A model generated the notes under the pieces. It ran no database searches, had not been told where the DNA came from, and was given only the letters and a program-made list of their open reading frames with translations. Position numbers and translations under genes: made by a program. A stretch of DNA of 64,000 nucleotides from Rhabdornis inornatus (Eukaryota > Chordata > Aves > Passeriformes > Rhabdornithidae): positions 1,770,125 to 1,834,124 of the forward strand of contig VWZS01000638.1 in the NCBI GenBank assembly GCA_013397075.1, given 5' to 3'. Of this stretch, positions 34,690-45,999 are shown piece by piece (position 1 is the first letter of the stretch; the number at the start of each line of letters is the position of its first letter).

Positions 34690-34990
34690 TATTAGGAGAG
34701 CTAATTTAGCTTCCAGTTCTAAGAATTTTTGAATCTATAGCCAGTAATTATTTGCATTCAGGGGTACAAAAGAGGAAAACAAAGCCCACAAATTCTAGCA
34801 CATTCATGTGGGATTGGGAGTTGAATTAGGATCCTCACACCCCATTGAATTATCGGCCCCCCTATTAGAGCCTTATTAAAATGGTAATGATTATAATGCC
34901 AGTCATAGGCAGGCTGTCGCACCTGTCAAAAAAAATACCCCGATTATCCTGTTCATTCAACTGTCTGGCATTCGAATCCATGTCTCAGGT
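34690..34990. promoter_or_regulatory. Candidate conserved non-coding element
   Basis: Dense homeodomain-type words (GCTAATTTAGC, CAGTAATTATTTGCAT, GAATTATCGG, GGTAATGATTATAATG), then TGTCGCACCTGTCAAA, which joins an E-box to a MEIS/TGIF-type TGACAG, and further CpGs in CCCCGATTATCC and TTCGAATCC. There is no repeat and no open frame. The appearance matches a developmental enhancer core; conservation is inferred. Confidence 0.45.
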
Positions 34991-34999
34991 TTACTGTTC

Positions 35000-35330
35000 T
35001 GTGAAGTTTTTCTTTTTCTTTCTTTCTTTATGGGTTTTTTTTCCTTTTTATGAAGTAAAATAAAAGATACAAGAACAAACACTTCTACAAAAGTGATTTA
35101 AAAAATCCCCTCTAATTTATTACATCTACTACCCATGTGATGTTAAGGTATCTAGGACAGCAATCTGAGGAAATAGATACAATTTAACTGGATTTCTCTA
35201 TAATGAGGAAGAATACTGAGGGCTACAGTAAAATATCTTTATAAAAAGCAACACTGGTTTTTAAGAACAAAAAGAACAATTGGCCTTCCTCTTTACACAC
35301 ACACACCCACACACACCCCCCATTTCTACA
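35000..35330. repeat. T-rich tract and (CA)n microsatellite
   Basis: T/C-rich low complexity at 35,009-35,055 and an interrupted CA tract at 35,295-35,321. Confidence 0.7.
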
Positions 35331-35759
35331 CACAGCCAGGATTACGTTACTCAGAGCAGTAAAGTCTTCGTTCATACACAAAATAAACACCTCTGATGGT
35401 TTAAAGGGACAGTCCTGAAAAGACCAAAATTAGTCCACAGGCTTTGCTAAGGAAGAAATTGCATTAATTAATTTTCTGCTTTAAAAGTAGTGAACATAGA
35501 GTTCAAAATAAGCAGCACAAATCTAGGGTCTAATCCCGAACACATTTAGTAAAAGGACACTCGTGCTTGAAGACCTCAGCCAGCTTTCAATTTAAAATCC
35601 CACAGGGATTATTCCAATAACCTGTTGTTAATAGCAAAAACAGTAATCTTAATAAAGATCTATGGATACTTTGCTTTCCCTAAAGTAGAAAAAAGCACAG
35701 ACAAGTTCCCGAGAATTTAAGAGATAAATCAGGTGGAGAGAAGATTAAATATTTTCCAC

Positions 35760-35914
35760 CTTATTCAAAAGATGCCTTTTTCCTTTCCTCCATCCCTGTT
35801 GTACGAGTTTTTCAAATACCACAGCATAAAAGAACGTCAGTGGAAGAGCATTTAGAGTCTGAATGCCTTCAATAGCATCTAAGACAGATGCTGTGTCACT
35901 GAGTGCCCTGGACC
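35760..35914 (-). other. Candidate exon, minus strand
   Basis: Two 3' splice-site choices (CCCAAAAG ending at 35,915, or CATCTGTCTTAG ending at 35,879) lead into the same frame and end at a donor AAG|GTGGAA, left edge 35,760. The shorter form is 119 bp. The peptide includes EGIQTLNALPLTFFYAVVF followed by a Lys/Arg-rich stretch, which is protein-like but of no family I recognise. Two CpGs fall inside. The donor is mediocre. Confidence 0.22.
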
Positions 35915-36002
35915 CTTTTGGGAAGTGGAGCAACCAACAAAAGACCGGTTGGGTTTTGTTTGTTTTGGTTTGTTCCAGAAAAACATTTTTGATGAAACAT
36001 GG

Positions 36003-36046
36003 AAGAAAAAAAAAGAAAAGAAAAAAAAAAGAAAAATAGAAAAAGC
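36003..36046. repeat. A-rich low-complexity tract
   Basis: A runs interrupted by single G. It lies just upstream, in the minus sense, of the 35,760-35,914 candidate exon. Confidence 0.8.
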
Positions 36047-36423
36047 TAGGGTTTTCTTAGCACTGGGAATAAAGAAATGTATAAGAATTGCAGTTAGCCA
36101 GCATCAACTCCCAAGTGCATAAAGTACCAGATTAATTTTTGTTTTCACAGAAGTAACTAGGGAAAAAAATCCCTTTATTTTAGAAGCTCACATATAAACT
36201 TGCAATTATTCCCATTCTAGGATGATAGGGGCTGTAGCTATATGTTATTTAAGTCATTCATTGTGTTTCTAAACACAATTTTTCTGAGCTCACAAAGCCA
36301 AAAGAATATTTTTAAAAAGAAAGGGAACAGAATTTAAAGGATGCTGTAGTGAAAAACAAGAAGTAACCACAGAATTGTAGCAAAAAATGAGTGAGCAAAT
36401 GGCATGCAGCTGCTGACTATTAC

Positions 36424-36542
36424 TTCCTTGGTCTGAACACACACATTTTTATTTTTGGACCTGATGCTCCTCAATACTCTGTTTTCTGCTTTTTTAGATT
36501 GTAAATACTTAATGGTAGGGATGGATGTTGCTTGTTCACTGC
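36424..36542 (-). other. Candidate exon, minus strand
   Basis: A superb 3' splice site (CTTTAAGTGTTTCCTTTGCAG) ends at 36,543. The frame entered after two bases stays open for 39 codons to a weaker donor GAA|GTAATA after 36,424. The peptide is strongly basic (it includes KYLQSKKAENRVLRSIRSKN), like a disordered or nucleic-acid-binding segment. Its phase does not fit directly after 40,152-40,355, so another exon or another transcript would be required. No family is recognised. Confidence 0.27.
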
Positions 36543-36639
36543 CTGCAAAGGAAACACTTAAAGAGGGCCTTAGAGAGGACTTTGGAATGAATGGGGTTTC
36601 TTTAAAACCCTGGTTATCTCCATGCAATTAGAGCTGGGA

Positions 36640-39600
36640 CAAACTCAGAAATCCTGTCTATAAATAATCATAATCACTTAACCCAACCATTCACACAATC
36701 AGAGACATTTGAACAATGTTTTCAAACAGTGAGAAATAAGCAAAATTTATATTCTCCACTCCTAAATTCAAGGAGTGACCAGAAGGCTGAAGCACCAAAT
36801 TTAAGAAGTTTGAAGGTCAGCTGAGCTTTAGCAAAGCATGAAGGATGCCCCAAGACTACACCACTAACCTCGTAGTGTATATTGCCCCAAATCTGCTGGC
36901 TACTCACTTTTTCTTGCCTTAACTGTCCTCTGGCAGCTCAGAGCTCCTCAACCCTCATGCCTGCCTCCTTACTGTCTGAATTGCTGGAAAAAAGATCCTC
37001 ACTTTTGCATGCTCAGGAGAGCTGCAGCATTCAAAGTGATAGCAGGGAGCTGCAAGTTCTTGAAGGAATGAGAGAAACTACAGAGGATGGAGAGACTGGG
37101 ACAGGATAGATGCAGGTGCTTCCTGAATATGTTTCTGCAGGTGGCACATTGCTTGGATCAGGTGAAGGGCAGCTGGAGCAGTGGGACCATAGGCTGTTTC
37201 CCACCATCTTAATGCACCTCATCTTAGATGCTTCAATCAAACAGCTGCAAGAAAATTCAGCAATCTGTCTTCTGAGAGCATTACTGAGTGAAAGCTGGAA
37301 CTGATTAAATGCTATCATAGCAATCATTACAAATGGCTTCACCAAGAAGGGTCTCAAGATCATTTCACCAATAACTCAGTTGCCCAGAATTTGCCTGCCA
37401 GAGTCCAGAATGCAAATATTTGAGGTGGTGCCCAGGTTGCATCCTCCTCTTTGAGGCATTTTCCTGCTTGAATTTCACCAATACTCATGTGGTTCTGTAG
37501 CTTTTAATCTTGAGTGAATGAATATTGCCACCCTTGTTGATGTGGTAGCTAGAGAAACTGTCCATTCCTCAAAAAAAATCCTTACCCAGAAACAGACCAC
37601 CTACCCATTATTAGCCAGGGTTACCAGTTAAAAACCTATGAAGGGGGTCACATGAATGGAGAGCAGTGTGCATGTTTTATTAGTTTGAACAACAAGGGAA
37701 TAGATGGATGAAAGATAAGGTAATGATTTGTGACAGGAGCCCAAAATTTGATTTCAGCAATTAAATTACCCTTCTAAGAGATCCCCAAGGAAATCTATTA
37801 AAATACCATCTTCCCCTATCCCCAAAGTATACAAAAGCTGCCTAGTAACTGTCCAGTATCACTGCCTTTGTGACATGTTGGATGATTCCCAAGACAAAAA
37901 CCATATGCTGGCCGATGAATGGTAGAGCAATCAACAAGGAAAGGCTATTCTTTAAGTTACTTGTCCGAAGAAGAAGAAGAAAAAAAGAGAAACTAACAAC
38001 TACACCACAAAGTTTGCAGTAAAACATACAGTTTGGTTTTGCTCACTTGGTTTTTCACCAGATAATCATAACTAGTCTCAAGTCACAAAATCACAGCCCT
38101 AGAAAGTGTGAAAGGATTTTCACTTTTGAAGCCGTAGAACTCTGCGCAAATGGCAATCCCCCATGTTCAGAGGAGCATGCAGCAGTGAAAAGTGAGTTGC
38201 CTAATCATTATATTAATCCTTTCATCAGTTCACTGAGACTGTTACTGAAGCCTAAGCTTTCACTCTCACAACCAGCCTTCAGCTATCTTGTACTATTGTT
38301 ACATCTAAGCTTACCCCACTGCATAAATATTACTATTTAAACCCAGAAGTTTCAGATGTGAAGCACAGAAATAAAAGAACACATGATGAACTTCCACATC
38401 ATTACAGAGCTAAGGGAGATCCTTGATTTGACTCAAACTAGATATAACTTTTTGGCCTAAAAATAACACTTGCAGGCAAATACAGAACGCAAAGTAAGAC
38501 TGAGAAACACAGAACCTGGGTTCTTACCTATGTCACATATCAGGTTCTCAATTTGCTTACTCACCACTGAAAAATGTACCTGCTTATGATAAGGAGCCAC
38601 AGTTCAGATGTGGCATTTTGAAATACCAGTGTGGTATCTGGTAAAAGAAATCAGTATCATTCACTGATGTGGTTGGTCTCAGGGACAAAGCTTGCTCCTA
38701 GTCAGTTGCTCAGTATAGTTCAGAATGCTTCCCTCCAAGCTACTTTCATTATAAATTATATTTTAAAAAAACCAACTTCCAATCATCATCTCTCTATGCA
38801 GTGAAATGTTATGTGTTCAGATGTGATTTTAGGAGCTATGAATAAAAGGCATTTTTTTTTTGCGAGAAACCTCCATTTTTTGAGGCAAGCATATATTTCA
38901 ATTTACTGCTTTGTCTGCACACATGCTTTAAATCCACAAATTTAGGCATTCACATAAATTTCACTGAATTTCTCTTTTAGAATAACAAAACCTCATCAAA
39001 ACATGCAGAACTTTAAGCAAAGGAGCAGTTTATGCTTAGGCAGATGCATACAGTTAAGCGTTTGCGGGACTAAAACCTGAGAAGTCTGGTTTCTAGCTGT
39101 AGAGGGCTGTGTGTATCTCAGGGAGGAATTTTGTGAAGAGCACCAGAATGCTTTACCTACCCAGCCTGGAACATTTTCATTTTCAAAGCCTTCAAGTCCA
39201 TTCAACTAATCAACAATCTCATAAAATTGCTGCAAAATTTAACAACAACAACAGAAAAAAAAGAAAAAAAAAAGTAATTTTTTTACATAGAATGATTTCC
39301 CTTCTCTTAGCGAAAACTTGCAACTCTTAGGATAACTAAAGAAATTTCAAAGTATGATATCTATAAATTTTCCAGATACATTTTCCCCTCTATATTATTA
39401 CTCGTGATCCTGAAGCTTAAAACCCAGATCTGAAAACTGCTCAAATCCTTCTTCAGTCTGGCCCCAAGTCTAGTTAACATTCTGTTCAGAATATCCTGCT
39501 TTGACTGTGAAAAGGAGCAGTTACCTCTGTCCTAAGCCGCTTTAGAGAGGGAAAAAAAAAAAAAGAAGAAGGAAAAAGAGAAAGAAAGAGAATAAAAAGA

Positions 39601-40140
39601 AAAATTCTGTCCTTGAAAAGCTTGAATAGATGCATACCATTATGAGTCTGGTAGGAGTGACTGGGACAAGTACCTGAAAACATACTGAAGCCAAAACCCC
39701 TCTGATTTACCACAGTCAGGGTTTTACTCCATTGCTCCACTACACAAATCTACACATAAAATCTGCAAAGCTGCTGCCTAACCCCACGGGCAGGTGGGGT
39801 CCCTGCTCTAGTATTTCTAAGGATGCCTAAAGATATAGTGCTGACATGGATATGCCCATTAAAGTCCTGATGTCTGGAATGCACTTAGACTACAACTGAA
39901 CCCGCTGAGATTCCTTGTGGTGATGTCCTCCTGCTTATCTTGTCTGCAATACATGACAATCAGTGATCTCTGTGCCCATCAGTAACACACAAAATGCAGC
40001 AAGGCGAGAAGAATCACCTGCCCTGCTGCAGTGTCAGCTGGGTGTAACTCTCCAACAGACAACTATTAATCTCATATAAGCTCGCTTTCCAAAGCCAGTC
40101 CTTTGTGATTGCAGAAGATCTTAATGTGATAACGGGAAAC
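36640..40140. other. Non-coding stretch, few landmarks
   Basis: A (GAA)n tract lies near 37,966 and a GA-rich tract at 39,549-39,605. A 39-bp minus-strand splice pair occurs at 38,528-38,566. No convincing exon or transposon was seen. Confidence 0.4.
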
Positions 40141-40151
40141 ACAATACTTAC

Positions 40152-40355
40152 ACCCTCAGTGGTTTGTGGCTGTTTTTGAATGGCAATGATCACATAAAAC
40201 ATGGTGTAAAAATGTTCATAATGTTTTCCATTATCTTTGATGTTGGAGACCATTTCAGCTCTACCCCCAAAACTTTTTTCAGGAAATGTGTTTGATACAC
40301 ATGCAATGCGTCTTGGTACTTCTATAATAATCTGGGCCATAAAGTGGATGCTGAC
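40152..40355 (-). CDS. Candidate 68-codon coding exon, minus strand
   Basis: Read leftward, an excellent 3' splice site (TTTATTCTTTTTTCTAACAG) ends at 40,356 and a GTAAGT donor starts at 40,151. The enclosed 204 bp are exactly 68 codons, phase 0 at both ends, open throughout. The peptide starts VSIHFMAQIIIEVPRR, has a Gly/Lys/Asp middle and a hydrophobic aromatic stretch YTMFYVIIAI near residue 55, then KQPQTTEG. It is protein-like but matches no family I know. Its entry phase fits the phase-0 exit of 48,080-48,146 and its exit fits 7,010-7,183. A 68-codon frame alone is not significant; the splice pair and symmetry raise it above background. Confidence 0.38.
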
Positions 40356-40648
40356 CTGTTAGAAAAAAGAATAAAGGCAGTCAATTTTTTTTCCAATTCT
40401 GGTTATTGCAATAGTAAAAAGAGATGACACTAGTTGTTATACAGTGTAAAATGGAATAGGAGACCATTTCTCAGTGCTTTCACTGAAAGGCATCTTTGGC
40501 TATGATTGTGGTTTATGAAAAACTTAATTTTTCAGGGACAGACAAAAAAAGAAATCATCTTTACTTTTCTCATGACACTTTTGAACTTCCTTATAACTTC
40601 CTGGCATGTTAAAATTACTGGGGAGAGACTGAAGGATACTCACAGAGA

Positions 40649-40678
40649 TTTCCAAATGTTTCCAAAAATTTCCAAATC
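40649..40678. repeat. Three tandem copies of a 10-bp unit
   Basis: TTTCCAAATG, TTTCCAAAAA and TTTCCAAATC follow each other directly. Confidence 0.85.
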
Positions 40679-41049
40679 AAATTCTTTCAACTGGAATATA
40701 GCCATTAATCCTGACTCAGGAAAAATCAACACAATGTGAACTGCCCGAAAGAGCGCATGGTAAGGAAGAAGTGGAAGGGCTCAGCAAGCTCTGTGCCATG
40801 TGCCCAGACAACATCTGATGGTACTATTAAACACCATGGCCACAGTGTACTCTTTCTGCATCATCCCAAGTGGATCATTTGGAGTAGCTGATAGTCAGAA
40901 CACAATAAATTAATGTCTCATTTGCCTAGTAGTCAAGCAGGTGGAGTTCAGCCCAGCTACTGGAGATGTAGGGAAGAGCACAACACCATAGAAGTAATAC
41001 ATAAAATAAACTGACAAACACACACATACATGCATGTTTTAGCTTTGAT

Positions 41050-41116
41050 TCTCATCTCTGACTTTAACAGTATGACCCTGGTAAAGCCACTACATCTTCA
41101 AATCTCATGTTTCCAG
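41050..41116 (+). mobile_element. Possible decayed MIR-like SINE core
   Basis: The order of words ATCTCTGACTTTAACAG, TATGACCCTGG, TAAAGCCACTACATCTTC and ATCTCATGTTTCC follows the MIR core (ligation of a TGTGACCTTGGGCAAGT-type block to a CTCAGTTTCC-type block). Similarity is low and short. A repeat-library search would decide. Confidence 0.35.
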
Positions 41117-41679
41117 GTGTGGAACATTCATTCATTCTCCATTTAGCACAACAAGGGCTAAATGCTAACCTAATACAAATAACAAGCAGCAGGTGTGTGC
41201 TTCCAGGGAGGGTTTTGCCAGTCGTGTTCCCAGTAACCAGGAAAAACACTGGTTATCCTCATGAATGGAAGGAGGGGAACTCACCAGGGGCACCCTCTCC
41301 CTATATTTCCTGGATCCCAGCAACACAAGAGCTGCCTGTGCCTCCTTGCCAAAGCCAAGGGATTGTTTCCAAATCTGTGAGCCAAAAGTGGGATCATACT
41401 TTTTTTGGACACACCTCCATCTCCCTAGCTGCTCCTTTCAACACCGCTCGTTCCAGCAGAAATCTCACTGTCTCTTATCTTGCCTCCACAGGATCTTGTC
41501 TATTTTTAGCCAGAGCAACACTGGATTTTATTTCCTCTTCTTTCCCTCCATCCAGTCCCCTCACCACAGCCCCCCACTGCCATCCTATGCATTTGCAACA
41601 AAAGTGTAATCTTCAGAAACTATTTGTATTTCATGGGCATTCACACATTATGCCAAAATGATGGCCCAAAAGTTTGGTG

Positions 41680-42250
41680 GGTAATCTCAACCCCAGAATT
41701 CGTGAGCTGATGATGAATGGCTGTGAAGCCTTTGTGATTGCTCAGGCTCCATTGTGGCTGGAACAATGGAGGAGGACACAAGTCTGGCTCAGGAGAGCAA
41801 CGGATAAAACTGTTGGGGAGAATGGCGGGCTCCTGCCGACATGACCACTTGTTGACATTGAAAGGATTCAAAAACAAGTGAGCAGAAACAGAAACGATTC
41901 TGTTCGGCGAGGCTATTAGTTGCAACGTGTGGCAGTGGAGCGGTCACTCCTGATGTGTTTCCTCGCTAATGAGCCCTGAATGCCCTATTAAACTGGGATG
42001 CTATAGGCCCAGAGCCACTGGGACAATGCTATGCATGAACGACTCCCCCAGCACCTATTGGCTGCCCGCATGAAGGAAGCAACTGGCAACACTCAGATTT
42101 AAACAGGGCTGACAGTACAGTTAAATGATCATTAATTAGAGTTGCTCAACAGATAGGGACACAAAGCAATTCTTAATGACGAGATAACAGTCTAGTATTA
42201 CTCAGCTTTGCACAAGTTCAAGCTCAGACCCCATCTCAGTCTTTGTACTG
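41680..42250. promoter_or_regulatory. Strong candidate conserved non-coding element
   Basis: About 570 bp without repeats, carrying many surviving CpGs (TTCGTGAGC, CAACGG, GGCGGG, GCCGAC, GTTCGGCGAGG, CAACGTG, AGCGGTC, CTCGCTAATGAG, AACGACTC, CCCGC) in an AT-rich surround. Motif words include an inverted pair of SOX cores, CTATTAGTTG, GCTAATGAG, ATGCATGAACG, ATGATCATTAATTAG and TTAATGACG. This is the largest and densest enhancer-like block in the window. The 94-codon minus-strand frame at 41,641-41,925 is taken as chance. Deep conservation is inferred, not measured. Confidence 0.5.
41747..41771. promoter_or_regulatory. Inverted SOX-core repeat
   Basis: CTCCATTGT (41,747-41,755) and ACAATGGAG (41,763-41,771) are perfect reverse complements separated by 7 bp. 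Each arm holds the SOX HMG core ACAATGG. The two cores point away from each other, unlike the convergent arrangement usual for SOXE dimers. Confidence 0.6.
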
Positions 42251-42492
42251 TACGTGACAGGTGTCAAGTCGATTTTGGTTTCATTCCTATGTTCACAAAC
42301 CATAAGAAATCCTGACTGTGTATATTGAGGTAGTAATAGAGATTTTTTATATGTAAGGATGAAAATAAACCTGTGCTAAGAATAGATTTTGTGCAGAGAA
42401 GTTCACAGTAGAAAATGGAAAAGAGAACAGTAAAAAGAATCACTCTTCTATTAACATGTTTGTAAATGAATCCATAAGGAAACCACCACTCA

Positions 42493-42620
42493 CCCATTTT
42501 CTGTGCTCCTTCATCAGCTTCTCTCCACAGTGCTTAACATGCTCTATTGATCCAACTTCACTCCAACCTTGCTCAATTTTTCGATTGGTTTGTTCGACTG
42601 GTCACTCAATACTAACCTGG
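42493..42620 (-). other. Splice-bounded interval without a continuous frame
   Basis: A strong 3' splice site (GTGTTCTCTTCCCAG) ends at 42,621 and a strong donor TGG|GTGAGT follows 42,493. Every frame meets a stop inside the full interval, though two frames are open over most of it (one reads EQTNRKIEQGWSEVG downstream of a stop). A non-coding exon, a downstream acceptor choice, or a pseudo-exon would explain this. Two CpGs fall inside. Confidence 0.22.
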
Positions 42621-43668
42621 GAAGAGAACACAGACTCAAACTATTGAGCATTAGAAGCAGAAAGTCAGAATGAGACATGAACCCTAGCTTGAGGGCATCA
42701 TCCCCTTCCATGGGTTTCAGAAGAGCTTTTCCCCAAGAGCACATTATATCCTAATCAGCAGTTCCTGGGCTGGCTGCATCATTCAGTGAAACAACATATA
42801 TGGTCCCTTCTTGCATTAGAATATTGGATTCGCGCAAGTCTGATTTCCTACAAGAAATCCTGTTCACTGAAGATTATTAAAGACTATACACAGTATAGGA
42901 TACAGTATAGTATAAATTGGTTCAAAAATACACAGTATGCCTCTAAAGGCTTACAGGCCCAGGGAACTTGTGAAAGTTCTCCCACCAGGGAGTAAAGTGG
43001 TGAGACAAGCCATGTGCGTTTGTGATTAGAATAGTGAAGATCAGTATTTGGCATTTGTACTTTCATTTGGCATTGTGGGTTTTGTTAGAATGTCTTCTTA
43101 AACTGTGAAAAGTATACCTCAATAGCCACTTTTGTTCCACAATAGCTCATGTAGGAACACACGTACACATGTCATACTGCAAACTAAGAATAAGTTTCTT
43201 GATTGAAACATAAGATTACATAAACTCTTAGTAGCACATTATTCTGAAACTTTTTATAATTCTATCTGCACATTTTGACAGAGATGCTGTACAGAGGGAG
43301 GTAGATCATGGCTATGACAAGATTGGTGCAGATTCTTGAGCAACTCAATTTACAATTATTCCTATTTCATATGGAATTCTCTGATATGATGGATACAGTA
43401 TAACATCAGTACATTCTATGAATCTTGAAACACCTCCATATAGCACTTAATACAAGAAATCCCTGGTCCAGAGGATTTCTGAGGCAGCACTGAATGCAAC
43501 TGCCAAGTAAACTATCTTTTTCTTTCATCTCTTCCCTCCTCACCTCTGTTGAAAGGAATAGTCTGTTTAAAGGAAATAACAGTGTCATGGTAAATGGTAA
43601 ATGCTATCATATCATCCAAGAAATGTATCACATTCTTATTTGCTTTTAATTTTTGTCATGGAAGTTTT

Positions 43669-43690
43669 GGGGGGGCAGGGGTGTGGGGGG
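43669..43690 (+). other. G-quadruplex motif
   Basis: G-runs of 7, 4 and 6 with short spacers allow four G3 segments. Confidence 0.65.
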
Positions 43691-43746
43691 TGCTGTTGTT
43701 CTTTTTCTTTGCAAATTAGGCTGTGAAAGCTTTCCCCAGAACGTGC

Positions 43747-43794
43747 AATCTAGATCCAGAGTATCAGTTGTAATCTAGATCCAGAGTATCAGTT
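43747..43794. repeat. Recent tandem duplication, 25-bp period
   Basis: The 23-bp block starting AATCTAGATCC and ending TATCAGTT occurs at 43,747-43,769 and again, identical, at 43,772-43,794. Confidence 0.92.
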
Positions 43795-44889
43795 TCTTCA
43801 AAGGGAAAGGAGGTAAATGACAGTCAAGCCTGGGATTGTGGCAGGAATATGGTTCTCTCTTTAGCAGCAGGGCAGCAAGCACTGCTCTACAATCACTACT
43901 GAGGTGCAAAACAACTAGTGAAACGACATTCTGCTCAGTAAGTTCTAAACCCTGATTTCTAAGTGTAAAATTTTCCCAGCTAAAGAGGAATCAGAAAGAT
44001 CTTAATGCAAAGAATAGCATTACTTTTCAGGTAGTGGGAGTCTTGCTTCACTGACCAACAGGATGAGTGAAGAGGAGGATGAGGCTGCCTCCCTTCCTTC
44101 CTCTTTATTTCCCCTTTCTCCCTCCACAGTGTTGCTAGCATCCTTAGAGCACATACAGACTCAGCAGCAGAGAGTGATGGACTTACACATTTTGATCCAT
44201 TAAATGCTGGGCCAGGACATGGCAAAACTCACTCTGACATCATGAGGTTGGGGGTCTATTTTACAGAGGCAGCAGGTGGTCGAGCTCTTTGTCTTGCAGG
44301 AAAGGCAGCCTATCTACATCAAATTCCAGCACTGAGACTCTCAATCACATCTGAATTTTCAGATGTTCCAAGAAAATCTGTTAATTTCTGACTTCTAGTT
44401 ATTAAATATAGCCTCAGACAGTAAATCTCTAGATTTGTAGAGCCTGTCATAACGTTTTTATTTCTTTTAATGAACAAATTTTAGGCACCTCCCTAGAACT
44501 GTGAAATAACAGGATTGATTGACAAAGTGAAAACAGAGCCTAAAACCTTGTATTCTTCTGAAGACACTCACTGATTTTATAATTCTCTGGAGCTTTACAT
44601 GGTATGTTCTGTGGGACTTTAAACAAAGCAGGTGAAAACATGAGGAGACATTGTGAGAAACACAAGGGGAGGGAGTGGCATAGATATGGATTTGACTGTT
44701 TGGGGGTTTATTTCTATTTAAAATTTTACAGAAACTGAGAGACAACTGTGCCATTGAGTACTTGCCTCAGAGAATTCGTAAATCATCTTGTTGTAGTAAT
44801 ATTTGTACAATAATCCACATGTTACTTTTCTGCTTCAGGCCTCTGTCGTGCATGTGGTGGCTGCAATGTCCAGAGGTCCCAGCAGAGAG

Positions 44890-45090
44890 GGGCCCCAGGA
44901 TGCTGGGTGCAGGATGAATATATAGGCTTTATTATGTTAAAACCCACACAATAATTACATCCTCCTCGTGGTAAAGGGATCATTGAGGAGGAGTATTGTG
45001 CATTTGCTATTGTCTCTCCCTCCTTTGATGCCTGGGCTGAGCTCTCATTAGGCCTAATCGGACATTTGCAACATGCCCTCAGTGGAGGAT
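44890..45090. promoter_or_regulatory. Possible conserved non-coding element
   Basis: Words such as ACACAATAATTACATCC, CCTCGTGG, CATTAGGCCTAATCGGAC (with the palindrome TTAGGCCTAA) and TTTGCAAC sit close together. It is weaker than the other blocks. The 153-codon minus-strand frame over it (44,822-45,283) has no domain. Confidence 0.3.
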
Positions 45091-45859
45091 ACACCTGTGT
45101 GTTCTCCATACACAGTGACTGACTGGAAAACAGGATGGCTCCTTCAGGGAGGCTCTGAGGCCATGGTGTGCTGGCCAGACGAAGATCTCTGAGGGCCAGC
45201 ATTGCCAGAGCATGGCTGACAGGCCCCATGAGCAGTGGTTGGGGTTGAGACCTCAGCAACAGCAAGGCAGAGAACTGCAGCATCCCAGAAACCCTCTTGC
45301 CTCATCTGGAGAAGGAGAGGGATATATGATCTATGCACAGTTTGTCCCAGTGGGTTTAATTTCTTCATTTTTTCTGAAGTCTTAAAGCTTTCAGGTCAGA
45401 CTATGCTTCCTCCATGGTACTCAAGCAGTCTGTTAGACTGAGCTTATTTATGACAAAAACAAACAAACTGGTGCTCTTTTGCATATGCTGGACTCTCTTT
45501 TAGTTGTTAAGATCAGGAAAAATAACATTTCATTTAAGGTAAGCTGGGAGGAAATATGTAGTCAGCCTTCCTACGCACCTGATATATCTGTTACAAATCT
45601 TGTTTGTTGATTTAAATCTCGGTGTTCATTTATACTCTGAGATGAAAACCAACACCAAAACAAGCCCCACTTTTGTCAAGGAATATTCAAAGGAATGTTA
45701 TGTCAGCCAAACTTCAATGAAAGCAAGGAGCATTGAGATGCATAAAACTATAATGTCTCCAGTCTCACATAGTTCTGTACCATATGGCCAGGGAGAAGCA
45801 GATGGGCCAGGTCACAGTGGGGGAAGAGAGGGAGAGACTCGGGATTGTTTATCTGACCC

Positions 45860-45990
45860 AGTGGGCCAACACTAACAGACTGTCCTCAGTGACCGGGCTA
45901 TTATTAACAGAAAGAGTTGATAAGAACGTGATCCCCACATTTATTTGCAGTCAGGTAGTTTTCACATGTGACGCCCATTAAAATGACCTT
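45860..45990. promoter_or_regulatory. Possible conserved non-coding element
   Basis: CCGGGCTATTATTAACAG, AGAACGTGATCC, TTATTTGCAG and GTGACGCCCATTAAAATG occur within 130 bp, with CpGs retained. This is motif texture only. Confidence 0.3.
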
Positions 45991-45999
45991 TTTTTTGCA

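Larger units (their letters stand above)
42640..44880. other. Non-coding stretch
   Basis: Contains a small near-repeat of ACAGTATA words at 42,885-42,915, the G-rich tract at 43,669 and the 25-bp tandem duplication at 43,747. No exon or transposon was recognised. Confidence 0.45.

Noticed and set aside
38480..38600. Possible second MIR fragment (CCTGGGTTC-type word)
   Set aside because: Only one box is recognisable and the order of the remaining core is lost.
41107..41661. 184-codon plus-strand open frame
   Set aside because: It starts in a MIR-like remnant; the translation is Ser/Pro/His-mixed without domain and is overlapped by another open frame in the same strand.
44822..45283. 153-codon minus-strand open frame
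   Set aside because: Low similarity to any protein texture; it overlaps a CNE-like block and no splice or start context supports it.
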